NCBI GenBank assembly: GCA_023091735.1
Contig: JALKBU010000128.1
Coordinates: 1 to 64,000 of the forward strand
Source of the DNA: Trichomonas tenax
Taxonomy: Eukaryota > Parabasalia > Trichomonadida > Trichomonadidae
Direction: 5' to 3'
Length of the DNA: 64,000 nt
The notes under the pieces were generated by a model, which saw only the letters and a list, made by a program, of their open reading frames with translations, was not told the DNA's origin and ran no database searches. Every line of letters starts with the position of its first letter. The first letter of the stretch is position 1. Positions 10,546-20,353 of the stretch are shown piece by piece. The position numbers and the translations under genes are program-made.

Positions 10546-11946
10546 TCTAAAGTTGATGTCAAAACCGTTCTTTAGTTTACGTGACCAAATTTTGGGTTTT
10601 GTTTTTTGTGTTTTTTGGGATGCCGATAGTTTTCTGAACATATTTGTAACATAATTTTGCGAAAAATTGAGTTAATATCTCCCAAAATGGAAAAGAGGTG
10701 TATTGACTTCGAGTGTCCACAGACAACATTGCCAGTATGATCAATATGCTTTAGTAACGATAGGAATACACACTATCCGGTTGGATATTACTATTGTCGC
10801 TTATGTTGATTCACAATTTACAATTTAGCAACAAATTACAAATTAAATCAACAAAAAAGACAGCAGATGGTATATACGTATCATTGTATTCCATTCAGTG
10901 ATGTGTCAGTAGTATATAAAATGATATTTAAATATATAGATATTTTCTTATTTACTATTATGAGTTAAAAATGTATTATTAGAAGACAGTTCTGTCCGGC
11001 TGTGAGTGCACTTGAATAGCTTAAGCTTGATTGACCAAGAATATAACCAAAAATGAAAGGCAAAATTCAAAATAAATCCAAACTTTACAAATTATTTCAA
11101 TTTTAAAAATTGAATATATCATTGCTAACACAATTTTAGTCATATAGAGACGATAAGTGTCAAAAAATGATACAAAAAGTGCCTCTAGCCGTTTGGTCGG
11201 GTAATTAAAGGCATCTGTATATATCACACATATATATAGCATTCTAAATTCACCAATTTTGGTCGCTAAATCCCAAAAAATGGAGTCAATACACTTCTAA
11301 TGGAAATGAAAACTGCACACGGTTAGAATGTCTCAAAAATGCTTTTAAAAATATCATTTCCACCCTCTGTTTAATTTATCCCCGAAGCTGCAAGGTATAA
11401 AAAAAAATATTTAAAATGCTTCAATTAATTTATCAAAATTAAAAAATTTATTGTTTTTTATTTGTTTACTTTATTTATTTGATTTTTAGAATAATTAAAT
11501 AATAGATTAAATTATACTTTAGGTGTGTATTATAATTATCTGGTTTTTGGCTTGTGAAATCAAAGGCTTGAAAAATTATTTTGAATTTCGTTTACTTTTT
11601 ATTTATTATTGACAATAATGTAAATAGACAGACATGACGGATAGCTTATTATATTACATGTATAACATGAAAACAATCATTTACTCTTCATTTCTCTGCG
11701 ACAATTAAAAGTTATTGTTGCGTTTCTCAAGGGTAAGAGAGGGACAGTGTTTTGAACATACAGAATTGAATAGATTACTTTTGAATTGGAGTCTAAGAAT
11801 TGGTGAACAATTTAAATTTTTCAAGCCAATACTAGCTTCTATTTCTCTTTGACTTTATAGTTTGAAAAGTCTTCCCATCAACTATTTTCTTCATCAAAAA
11901 GTGTAAGAAGATCACTTTCTTTATACATTGTTTGCTTAATATCCAG
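10546..11946. other. Intergenic with a CCAATTTTGGTCGCTAAA word
   Basis: No gene is supported. The 18-base word CCAATTTTGGTCGCTAAA at 11253-11270 recurs exactly at 19802-19819. In both places it is followed by a short spacer and an ACACTTCT word, so a segment of about 50 bases is related. The rest is AT-rich spacer. Confidence 0.5.
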
Positions 11947-12864
11947 TTAGAAGTTTTGATCTATCAAATAAATAAATCTAGGATCTGGAGGAGCTAATTC
12001 TGTATCATTTGCAAAACTCTTTGAAGGCTTCATTGAGAAGTATCTTTGTATATCGCGCCTACAATAATGCATTCTAAATATATAGCTTTCGTTAACGAAT
12101 GGATGATCACAAAGTTCAATGTGAGATGAAGCAAGTAATTTCTCGAAATAGAACCCATAATCATTGAAACAATATGAGCAATGAGTAGCTACAGGGAAAT
12201 CAGGGAATTTCTTTCTTCTATCTTTATCTCTGTACCACATGAATTCATGTGTATTGTTTGCGTATTTGATGAAGGCATTTGTATAGCAATCATCGCCTTC
12301 AGACATTAGATTAGGATTAGTGTTGATTCCATATGGACTATAATAGTCATCAGGAAGGTGCTCAAGTATAATATATTTGAAGCCAGAGTGTGTCGGAATC
12401 TCATCAAGATCTGATTGCATAATATAGTCTCCGTATTGCGGATTTAATGTCAACCAATAGTTATACAAAAACAGACGTGCGTTTGCATCTCTGCACCAGT
12501 GAAGGCCACGTGGATGCTTCGCTGGGCAGGTCAATAAACCATAAAAGAATGTGACCTTTCCACTGAGAATATATTCTTGTATTTCAGCTGCAAAAGGTTC
12601 GAATGAAGCTTCTCTATCTTCATTAGTAAAAGTGTTGTTTGTAATTAATATAACTGTGTGATCAACAAACGGTGCAAGCCTTTATAGCCTCATCATTATA
12701 ATATACGCTTCTCCACTGAACAAAGTACAATCCCAAATTCTATAAGTTTTCCATCTAGCTTCTAACAAAGACTCCCTTGGGATGCTATTGAAGACAGCAG
12801 AAAAATACACGATAACAATTATGAGCAAAAGATAGTTTCAAAACCAAAAGATGTTTCTCTTCAT
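11947..12864 (-). pseudogene. GT17-family N-acetylglucosaminyltransferase pseudogene
   Basis: One frame runs 305 codons from the ATG at 12864 and is broken by two stops, TGA at codon 9 (12838-12840) and TAA at codon 61 (12682-12684). The product would be a type II membrane enzyme: MKRNIFWF, an interrupted hydrophobic anchor (NYLLLIIVIVYFSAV), then WDCTLFSGE, HTVILITNN and the catalytic-site segment YIMQSDLDEIP. The SDLDEIP acidic motif and the following H-rich domain are typical of glycosyltransferase family 17 (MGAT3-like bisecting GlcNAc transferases). No indel disturbs the frame, so decay is recent or the stops are strain variants. Translation from a downstream site would lack the anchor. 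Confidence 0.8.
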
Positions 12865-13026
12865 TTCATATTGAAAAATGAAAAATAAAAAGACGATAAA
12901 TAAATTTTGCTCTTAAGGTAGAATCCAAATACTGAATCGCAATAGGAATTAAACAAATTTATTTTTGAGTTTTGCGATTGAATGAGCAGTTGCATTTTTT
13001 CTTTCAGGCAAAATATTTAATATTCT

Positions 13027-13040
13027 AAAAGTGACAAAAT
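13027..13040 (+). promoter_or_regulatory. AAAAGTGACAAAAT motif upstream of the Tubby-like gene
   Basis: This plus-strand word ends 20 bases before the ATG at 13061. It is the best-conserved member of the recurrent AAAAGTG(A/C)CA family seen near start codons in this window. Promoter function is inferred. Confidence 0.4.
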
Positions 13041-13060
13041 TTTACTAAAACAAATTATAA

Positions 13061-14341
13061 ATGTCTATTCCATCGGTTGATTTTGGCAATAGACCATCAC
13101 GAAGACAACGTGTTGTCAATAAACCAACCACTGAACTCGAGAGTAGACCCACCCGCAGACGCATTTCGTACCAAACTCAGCAAAGAAAGCCATTCTTGTT
13201 GGATAGACACGATGATGTCTCTTCAGACCCTGAATCAGACGATAATATGATTACTGTCAACTCACCACGTAATATGAACGATATTTACTCAGAAACGGAT
13301 TCTGATTCAGATACACCTCCACAAGAAAACCAAGTTATATGGGCAGCGCAGAACCATAACACTAAGAAAGAAGTTCGAGAAGAGATTGAGCCACCTAAAA
13401 CTGAATACAAACCGAAAACACCGAAAAGAACAAGAAATACAAAAAAAACACACGTGAGCCATGACGAAGTCTTGAAAAATACTAAACAAGAAAGCAACAA
13501 TGCTCCTATTCAACCTAAAATTGAAAATGTTCCAGAAATCAGGAAACAACCTGAACAAACGGAATCACAATCATCGCCAACAACAGGAAGAAAGGAGAAG
13601 GACGAAATTTCAGACTTATTCGACGATCCAATGATTAAAATACGCAAAAATTATTCACAAGGACCTCCACCGAAGTATTTATTCAGAGAGGACCCAATGG
13701 TCTTAGATCCAATTCCTCCGGGACAGCAGTCATATACAGTTTTGAGACATAAAGGAACTTTTGGAAAAGTTTCATTTAATTTCCTCCTGAACGACAAAAC
13801 TATTTATCAAGCTGAACTCTCGAAAGACACTTTGTCAAATATCTTTATCATAAGTACAAAATCTCCAGTTACAATGACTTCACCCGGATATCAAGGATAT
13901 GTTCGAGTTTCTGGTTCGAGAAAGCGCTTTACATTAGTTTCAAAGTATTTAAAACCAAACGACGACCGAGAAGGTTGCTTATTGGGCTGTTATTTCGCTA
14001 AGAATCAGAGCGGAAATCGCACACTCCGAGTAGCTATGCCACCCTTTCTATCTCCATTTTTCCCGATATCAAAGCGAATTGAGTTATCACATGTTGCGAA
14101 ATCGCCGCAGAAACAATCTCGATTTGTATATTACGAGACTCAGCAGATGCAAAATGATGATTTCGACGCTGATCTTGTTGAAAAGAGCATTAAGAACTTC
14201 ATAATCAGAGACAATCAAAAGAATCATATATTCCAATTTTTCAAAGCCTCTGAAAACCAGTTCAGAGTTAAGTGCACTGCTCCATTTAACCAACTGATGT
14301 GCTTTGGTCTATGTATCGCAATGATATACTCCAAAGAATAA
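13061..14341 (+). CDS. Tubby-like C-terminal domain protein
   Basis: A 426-residue protein. Residues 1 to about 200 are polar and low-complexity (Arg/Ser/Glu/Lys-rich), probably disordered. From about residue 210 comes a Tub-like beta-barrel: YTVLRHKGTFGKVSFNF, GYQGYVRVSGSRKRFTL, LGCYFAKNQ and RTLRVAMPPF. It ends in SIKNFIIRDNQKNHIFQF, a beta strand, and the hydrophobic central helix CFGLCIAMIY near the C-terminus, matching the NFQIVH…LCALQAFAIALSSF ending of tubby proteins. Tub domains bind phosphatidylinositol 4,5-bisphosphate, and tubby-like proteins link membrane lipids to cargo, often ciliary or flagellar receptors. No F-box is seen. The match is clear at the C-terminus but weak in the middle. 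Confidence 0.7.
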   Translation: MSIPSVDFGNRPSRRQRVVNKPTTELESRPTRRRISYQTQQRKPFLLDRHDDVSSDPESDDNMITVNSPRNMNDIYSETDSDSDTPPQENQVIWAAQNHNTKKEVREEIEPPKTEYKPKTPKRTRNTKKTHVSHDEVLKNTKQESNNAPIQPKIENVPEIRKQPEQTESQSSPTTGRKEKDEISDLFDDPMIKIRKNYSQGPPPKYLFREDPMVLDPIPPGQQSYTVLRHKGTFGKVSFNFLLNDKTIYQAELSKDTLSNIFIISTKSPVTMTSPGYQGYVRVSGSRKRFTLVSKYLKPNDDREGCLLGCYFAKNQSGNRTLRVAMPPFLSPFFPISKRIELSHVAKSPQKQSRFVYYETQQMQNDDFDADLVEKSIKNFIIRDNQKNHIFQFFKASENQFRVKCTAPFNQLMCFGLCIAMIYSKE

Positions 14342-15015
14342 TTGTTTGAATATAATATTTTAAATCTTTGTTTATTATTACATTTTTGTTACATCATTTA
14401 TCCAAATTCAACGAAATCTTCTGACAAAATTACTAAGGTTCGTTGCAATATAATTTTGCCTAATTTGAATATGATCAATAGATACTCATCTACAGGGATT
14501 ATCATATTCACACGCTATATATCACCATGCAATATTGTAACAAGCTTGATATGCTTATAGATATTTATTCCGTAAAAGTATTTTGGAAATTAACTATCAG
14601 CAATGGTACTACATCAGAACAATCGATGTGCAAAAGCTTTAGGAATATCATTTAACAGAGCTTTACATGATTAAAAATGTCCTTTTCCTATTTTTCTCTC
14701 GTAGTCTCACCACATTCTCACAGTGCTACATGTTACGCATAAAAGTGAAATTAAATGTACCGTTAAAGATGTAGCTCTTAGATGGAATGCAGAACAATCC
14801 ATTTCTCTCATCTCTGTGAAAAATCAGGTAATTTATATACACGTCGCTACTGACAGTAATGGAATCGATTATCAAAGTATTGTTGGAGCTCTCCTATGCT
14901 ATTATAAGTCAAAATCTTGAAGATAAAGTGCAGCATTTATTGTTCACTCCAGACAATGCAGGGGATTGACCAAGCTTAAGAATGCATTCTAGTTGTACAA
15001 TTAAAATTCACCTTC
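14342..15015. other. Intergenic, nothing firm
   Basis: Downstream of the Tubby-like gene. One ATG-started stretch of 65 codons at 14723-14920 has no recognisable similarity. The word AGAATGCATT at 14979-14988 recurs at 15976-15985 and flanks the composite element between them. Confidence 0.35.
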
Positions 15016-15973
15016 GGATTGGAAAAGTGACATTTTTGCTTTGTCTTCGGGCAATACAAATATGCAAAAAATCGCGGCCTCCGGCCAACGAAATCACAAA
15101 ATTAATTTCAAAGAATAACTTATATGTCCCCGCCCTTTTCTTTTCTTCTTTTTCCTTTTTCTCTTCTCCTCTTTCTCTTTATTTCAAATTTTGTATTGTT
15201 GTTTTTTTTTTAATTTTTCGAATATTTCATGAACTCCTGATGCGATCTCATAATTTCTACTGTATGAAGTGGTGCTTCGTAATGTAATGAATGTTTTTAA
15301 CATAAATTATTACATTCGAGGTCCCTGTATTGATTTTGAGTCATTTTCTTGGTTTGGATGCAAATTTATAGTCAAGGAAGCTGTTGAAAATCTTGAAGTA
15401 ACCCAACATTTCCACTTATGTGCGATTTTGCTGAATTTAAACGGTAGTATCCTGATTTCAATTCATTTTATCCGTCTTTCAACTTAGTCGAATAAATTGC
15501 ATTGAAATGCAGTTCTCTCTAGTCATTATTTTTGAAATTTTCTAATATGTTAAGAACAATGTATAGTGTTCTGCACAAGCATATATCATGAATGATACTT
15601 TTAAACTGAAAACAATATCATTCTATTTTAGGCATGAAACTAGTGTTGTTTGGTATGTCACTTTTGTTGCTCAAATTGTCACTTTCCGATATGGAATTGA
15701 GAGGAAAAGAACGATTATTTACGATTATTGTCCGTTAAAAATGACATTCTTTAGGCAGCCCCTTTAATACTTTGGGTGAATAACCCAACAATTATTGAAA
15801 AACTTGAGATTTTGAAATTTTTGCATTATTTATTTATTTTTTTTTTCAAAAATTTCAAGATTTTTCTATTGAAAGATCAAAAAACACACAAAAATGACAT
15901 AAATATGTGCAAAACATCATGGTCGGGCACTCAATGGAGAGAAAATAAAATCTGGTCGGACAATTTCCGAGCC
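15016..15973 (+). mobile_element. Composite dispersed element, copy A
   Basis: Matches copy B (46603-47369) in inverted orientation along its whole length. Shared parts in order: the end GGATTGGAAAAGT, a poly-pyrimidine tract near 15135-15182, ATTGCATTGAAATGCAGTTC, ATTCTATTTTAGGCATGAAA, CTTTCCGATATGGAATTGAG, TAATACTTTGGGTGAATAAC and the end GTCGGACAATTTCCGA. No transposase reading frame is visible, so it is a non-autonomous element. Compared with B it carries about 270 extra bases (15218-15494) and lacks about 40 bases near 15823. The 10-base word AGAATGCATT lies outside both ends, at 14979-14988 and 15976-15985. Confidence 0.75.
15218..15494. mobile_element. About 270-bp segment present in copy A, absent in copy B
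   Basis: Copy B runs straight from TTTTTCG to AATAAATTGC, whereas copy A has about 270 bases between these. The extra segment is bounded by TCGAATA at 15218-15224 and again at 15488-15494, as expected for an insertion with a short target duplication, or for a deletion between direct repeats in B. It contains a short open stretch with no recognisable family. Confidence 0.55.
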
Positions 15974-15985
15974 TTAGAATGCATT

Positions 15986-17428
15986 GATTTTGTGATTTGC
16001 GACTCAATTAAAGAAATTGAATACGCATTTCGAAAATCCTCGAAAATCACGCCTGTGATACGCCTGTTGGACGACATTGTATTTAAATAGGGGATGCATC
16101 CAATATTTAGGGGATGAAAATTATATACAGATATATTGATATATGCATGTGCAGAATGCTGTATCTATTCTAATTAATCAAATCTGAGCGTTTAAAAATT
16201 TAATTTAAATTTTATCCATTTCTAATAATGATTATAGTCAACTATATTTCAATTCATATTGCCTGTGCCTGTATAGAACATGGAGCATTGAATCGAAATC
16301 TAGATGTTTCTGTAAAAATACTCGGATTTATTGCATTCTCTGCGGCACTCTGAAGTTTTTAGATCATCATGCGTTCTAGAAACATCATGATGCCATAGAA
16401 AATGTATATTTGTAAAAAGAATGCTCAATAACTAAGTGCTGAGCAAATCTCGAAGGCGCCAACAGACAGCAAACCATAAACAGAGTAGAAAAGCTTCGCG
16501 CTTGTGATTTGTCGACTGTTGATGCTTTATTTGCGATGATGTTGCGATAATATCGAAGATTGAGAAATCTTGAATGAAGCACCGCTAGTTTTTCACTGGC
16601 AAGAGCAATGACTGCACTGATTGATTCTTGGAACTAGTGAAAAACTGGTGGAGAACGCATTACCACATTTGGTAGCGCACGTATAAGTTTAAAATTAGTA
16701 AATAAGGGGGCAGGGGATGCATCTTAAATCTCCCTTTTATGGGTAAATTTGAATGGTGTCTTTTATTGTCACATTTTTTGGTGTCCAACATAACGTTAGA
16801 CACCCTCAAAATTTGAATGGTGTGCGACGGTTTTTGATACACCATTCAAAAAATTTGAAATGCAAGATAATAAGAAATATGCAACCTATGGATATATTCA
16901 ATTCGTTTGGCTGAATTAAAATTTTCAAAATAGTTGATTTTTACGCCAAAAACTCAAAACAAACACACAAAAAAGAATTTTAAAATAGGCGCACACCTGA
17001 TAACACAGGACATGGTGCTCAGGACATACTTTTTCACTTTTTCGAAAAGCGTAAAATTGAAAAACGACATTAATCAAATATGCGCATAATGTTTGGATTT
17101 TATCAAAATCAAAATGAAAAATACTTTATTTTGGATTTTCAAATAAAGGAACTTATTTAACAATACTATTGAAACGGGACTGGGACAAAATAGAACAACG
17201 TGCTTTTCTGACATGCAACTTAGTTTGACATATAAAGTCAGGATGTCAAAATAAAGGAAAGTGACATGTTTGCGCGGGAAAAATGGAAAAGTGTCAATAG
17301 GTTGAAATGGATTGAACTCAATGTTGGAAGCCAAAGAAGACTTCATTATGAGTAGTTGTGGCCTCATAGTGAAGGATGTTATTTGTGCTATCAGCATCCT
17401 GACGATAGCACATCATCCATTTCTCTTT
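15986..17428. other. Gene-free region with small local repeats
   Basis: No gene is supported. AGGGGATGCATC occurs near 16089 and 16712. AAATTTGAATGGTGT occurs twice directly, near 16745 and 16815, and once inverted just after (ACACCATTCAAA near 16840). CTAGTTTTTCACT near 16586 and AGTGAAAAACT near 16636 form a loose inverted pair. These may be remnants of small inverted-repeat elements. Confidence 0.4.
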
Positions 17429-17515
17429 GTTCATTGCAAGTTTTTGTTGCACTCCAAACCTAAGAAAACCAAGAAACTCGGTCGAAATTATCCCATCTTG
17501 CTTGGTAAATATGAA
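17429..17515. repeat. Dispersed repeat fragment, inverted partner at 1-77
   Basis: Reverse-complement partner of the window start. On the minus strand its continuation past the shared part stays open and reads as a protein-like stretch (MNKEKWMMCYRQD, NILHYEATTTHNEVFFGF) down to about 17310, so the repeat may derive from a decayed coding element. I do not recognise the protein. Confidence 0.7.
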
Positions 17516-17827
17516 TTATAAACGAATAATTTGAAGATAAAATAAAAATTTAGTCAAAAATGAATTTTACAAAGAATATAAGGATCAAATTGAGAATCTA
17601 AATAATATAAATCAATATATAAAATGAAAGTAACATGAAAACATTATTTAATTCATGATTCATAATTAATTATGAATTTAATGATATATTAATAATTATG
17701 AGAATAAGTAATAATATGAAAATAATCGTGTAATGAAAAAGGTATCTGTGAAAAATAAAAAATAGAAAAAAATAATAATTTTTTAATATCAAAAGTGAAA
17801 ATGTAATGTGTATTAAAAATTGAATCA

Positions 17828-17905
17828 ATAAGTGGGTTCTTGCTAGGGCCTGGCCACTCGAGGGCTTTGGAAGTCTCAGGCCAACCTCGCCCAATGACAT
17901 TCTCG
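17828..17905. other. Isolated GC-richer island
   Basis: About 75 bases containing TAGGGCCTGGCCACTCGAGG and CTCAGGCCAACCTCGCC stand out in DNA that is otherwise extremely AT-rich on both sides. I tested it by eye for a tRNA cloverleaf and found no matching acceptor stem. It is unexplained. Confidence 0.35.
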
Positions 17906-18013
17906 CAACAATTTAAGCATGCATAAATATCATTGTTTTCTTACCAATTACCAATTAGGTATATGCTCGTTGATGATAGAGTTGTGGCTCGTCAACAACA
18001 CTAACCTGGATGT

Positions 18014-18152
18014 ATTGGTTAGACAACAAAGATATTTATGACACTTTTTATAAAGGTGACAATTTGCCCGTTCAAAAAGTGACAATTTATTTTTAAAAGT
18101 GACTTTAAGGTTCGCCCGTCACTTTTTGATGTTCACTTTTGTCATAGACTCA
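18014..18152. repeat. Dispersed repeat fragment, direct partner at 130-268
   Basis: Same-orientation partner of the block near the window start, with about 138 bases aligned. It includes several AAAAGTGAC and TCACTTTT words that resemble the promoter-like motif near genes, so the motif may partly have been spread by repeats. Confidence 0.8.
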
Positions 18153-18815
18153 TCACAGTATCAATTTCATGAGTTGCAAATTAATATTTGATGCTTTTAA
18201 AGTCTGTTGCTTAATTATAGTTTTTCAAAAAAAATAATATTGATTAGCGATGGATTTTAACGTAACATAAAATAAGAGACACATTGGTTAGTGATTATAC
18301 ATTATTAATCAGTTAAAAAGTTATCAAATTATTGCGGATTACAATTGATCATGGTAGGCGAGATTATGGATCTGTAAATGGTATATAAGTCGATGTCTAT
18401 TTTTTGGCCTATCCAAGATTGTTAATGACCAATGAATACAGCTGCGCTATACGCGAACATTCACAGAACAAAGAATAATTCCAGCCATTGGGTTGGAAAG
18501 ACGCATGCGTTTGGGTTAAGTGGGAAAACTTTGGTTTGTTGTTGATCAGGATGCGAAACTCGTGAGGATCACAATTATTTAAAATAAGTGACATAAGCAT
18601 ATAAGGCAGTTTTTGGTTAAGGTAAATTCGTGGTAAGGATTGAATAAGCAGGGAAATTTCAAATCTCAATATTTTCTATAAATGATTTTTTGACGCACAA
18701 CTGAGCACATAGGTCTACCATAGGATGGTGAAAGTGTTACTGCAACACATTTCTCCAGAAATCGATGTTGTGATGGTTTAGCTTTCAATTTTGTTTCTTG
18801 GGCAATTAAATTTTT
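18153..18815. other. Intergenic, nothing recognised
   Basis: An 86-codon minus-strand open stretch (18409-18669) shows no family signature. No other structure is seen before the palindromic element that follows. Confidence 0.35.
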
Positions 18816-19056
18816 ATACGCAAAGTCGGCGAAACTCGTTTTTTAACTCACTGGATTAATTTCTTGCTTAGCTATTGAACCCCAATGTACAAAATCCTGT
18901 TGTGCAAGATATATCTAATATTTTAATGAAATATAGACTTTGTTAGCTAATTCTTTAATATATCATGCATAACAGGATTTTGTACATTGAGTTTCAATAA
19001 CTTCGCAAGAAGTTAATCCAGTGAGTTAAAAAACGAGTTTCGCCGACTTTGCGTAT
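18816..19056. mobile_element. Palindromic MITE-like element, complete copy
   Basis: A 241-base element made of two inverted arms of about 98 bases (18816-18913 and 18959-19056) around a loop of about 45 bases. The arm begins ATACGCAAAGTCGGCGAAAC and includes AACTCACTGGATTAA and CAATGTACAAAATCCTGTT. The arms differ at only a few positions. It has no coding capacity, which is typical of a miniature inverted-repeat element. A rearranged, right-truncated relative lies at 42146-42316. Confidence 0.85.
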
Positions 19057-20353
19057 CAATTTTAGACAAGCCTTGTTTCTTTCTTCGGCAAAATAAAAAA
19101 ATAATTGACAGAACATTTTCAGTAAAGAGATTCACGCCATAAAACCTCTCCCTGAGACGCAAATGATGCTAAATTTTGAGGAACAAATTGTTTTTCTTTC
19201 TCAAATTACTCTCAAAACTTTAAACCCGTAAAAGAAAATTCAGAAGTGTATCAACTCTGGGGGTCAGAACCAGATCAAACATGTATGGGCAAATATAACT
19301 CATATGTGATGCCATACATAGTTGTAGTGTTAAACATATATAATATCGTTTCATATTTTTCATTAACAATTTGATATCAGCTTATTATTGAGTAAATAGC
19401 AATATTTATTATAAATATATCACATGCCAACAACATAGTAACATATTACAAATAATACATAATACAAGCTCCTAATTGAATAATTGTTCAGTATCTTAAT
19501 TTATAAATACACGAAATCATTGCGGAGACGACAATACACATAGACACATGCACATATTACACGTTTTTAATGTGATACACCAACTTATACTCATAGCCTC
19601 CAAATGAATATACTGAAATTATTGATTAATAAAAATAAAGAATTCAAAAATAAAAATGATGGAAAAATAATTAACATCATATATATTATTTTATTATTGT
19701 AAAAAGTGTCAAATAAATTGTGAAAAAATGTGACTTTTAACCTTATACACTTGTAAAATATGGTTTATTATGATATTTACATAATGGCAATGCTAATTTT
19801 GCCAATTTTGGTCGCTAAAAACCAAATTTGAGAGTTAAAACACTTCTTTGTTATCTATTTACAATATAACACAAGAATAAATTCAGCAAGAAAAAGACTG
19901 ACTAATTAATTTTTGTTAGATGTCTGTTATTTCGTTTTTGCAACATCTTAAAACATGAAATATCCAATAACAGTTTTTTAAAGTATATTTTAAACAAATT
20001 CTCAGAATTTTGAGGGTAACTATCAATTATGTTTGAGACCGGAGCAAACTTTTGAGAGCAGAAATAAATTTTCTAAAATGATGCCTTTAACAAGCTCTAT
20101 AAGAATTTATAAAAGGTTTTAAAACTCAAAATTTGGCCTAAATTCAAAAGCCGACCTCATACTATTGAAAATTATCAAAATTTAATGAATCGATCAATTT
20201 CCAAAACAAACACTGCAAAGATCTCCATCATACTATGCTGTATCTACCTGCATACTACCAGGCTTCAGATATCATACTTCTACGTATCAAAATGAAATCG
20301 GTGAAAAAAATTCTCAGCATTTTGCGGTTAGGTAAAAAAGTGAGCATGTTTTT
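19057..20353. other. Intergenic, 1.3 kb without a gene
   Basis: Very AT-rich. The second exact copy of CCAATTTTGGTCGCTAAA is at 19802-19819. No coding stretch or long repeat is seen. Confidence 0.45.

Noticed and set aside
15135..15182. Poly-pyrimidine tract as a functional element
   Set aside because: It is an internal part of the dispersed composite element and is repeated, inverted, in copy B.
17828..17905. Possible tRNA gene in the GC island
   Set aside because: No complementary acceptor stem or TTCRA arm could be paired by eye on either strand.
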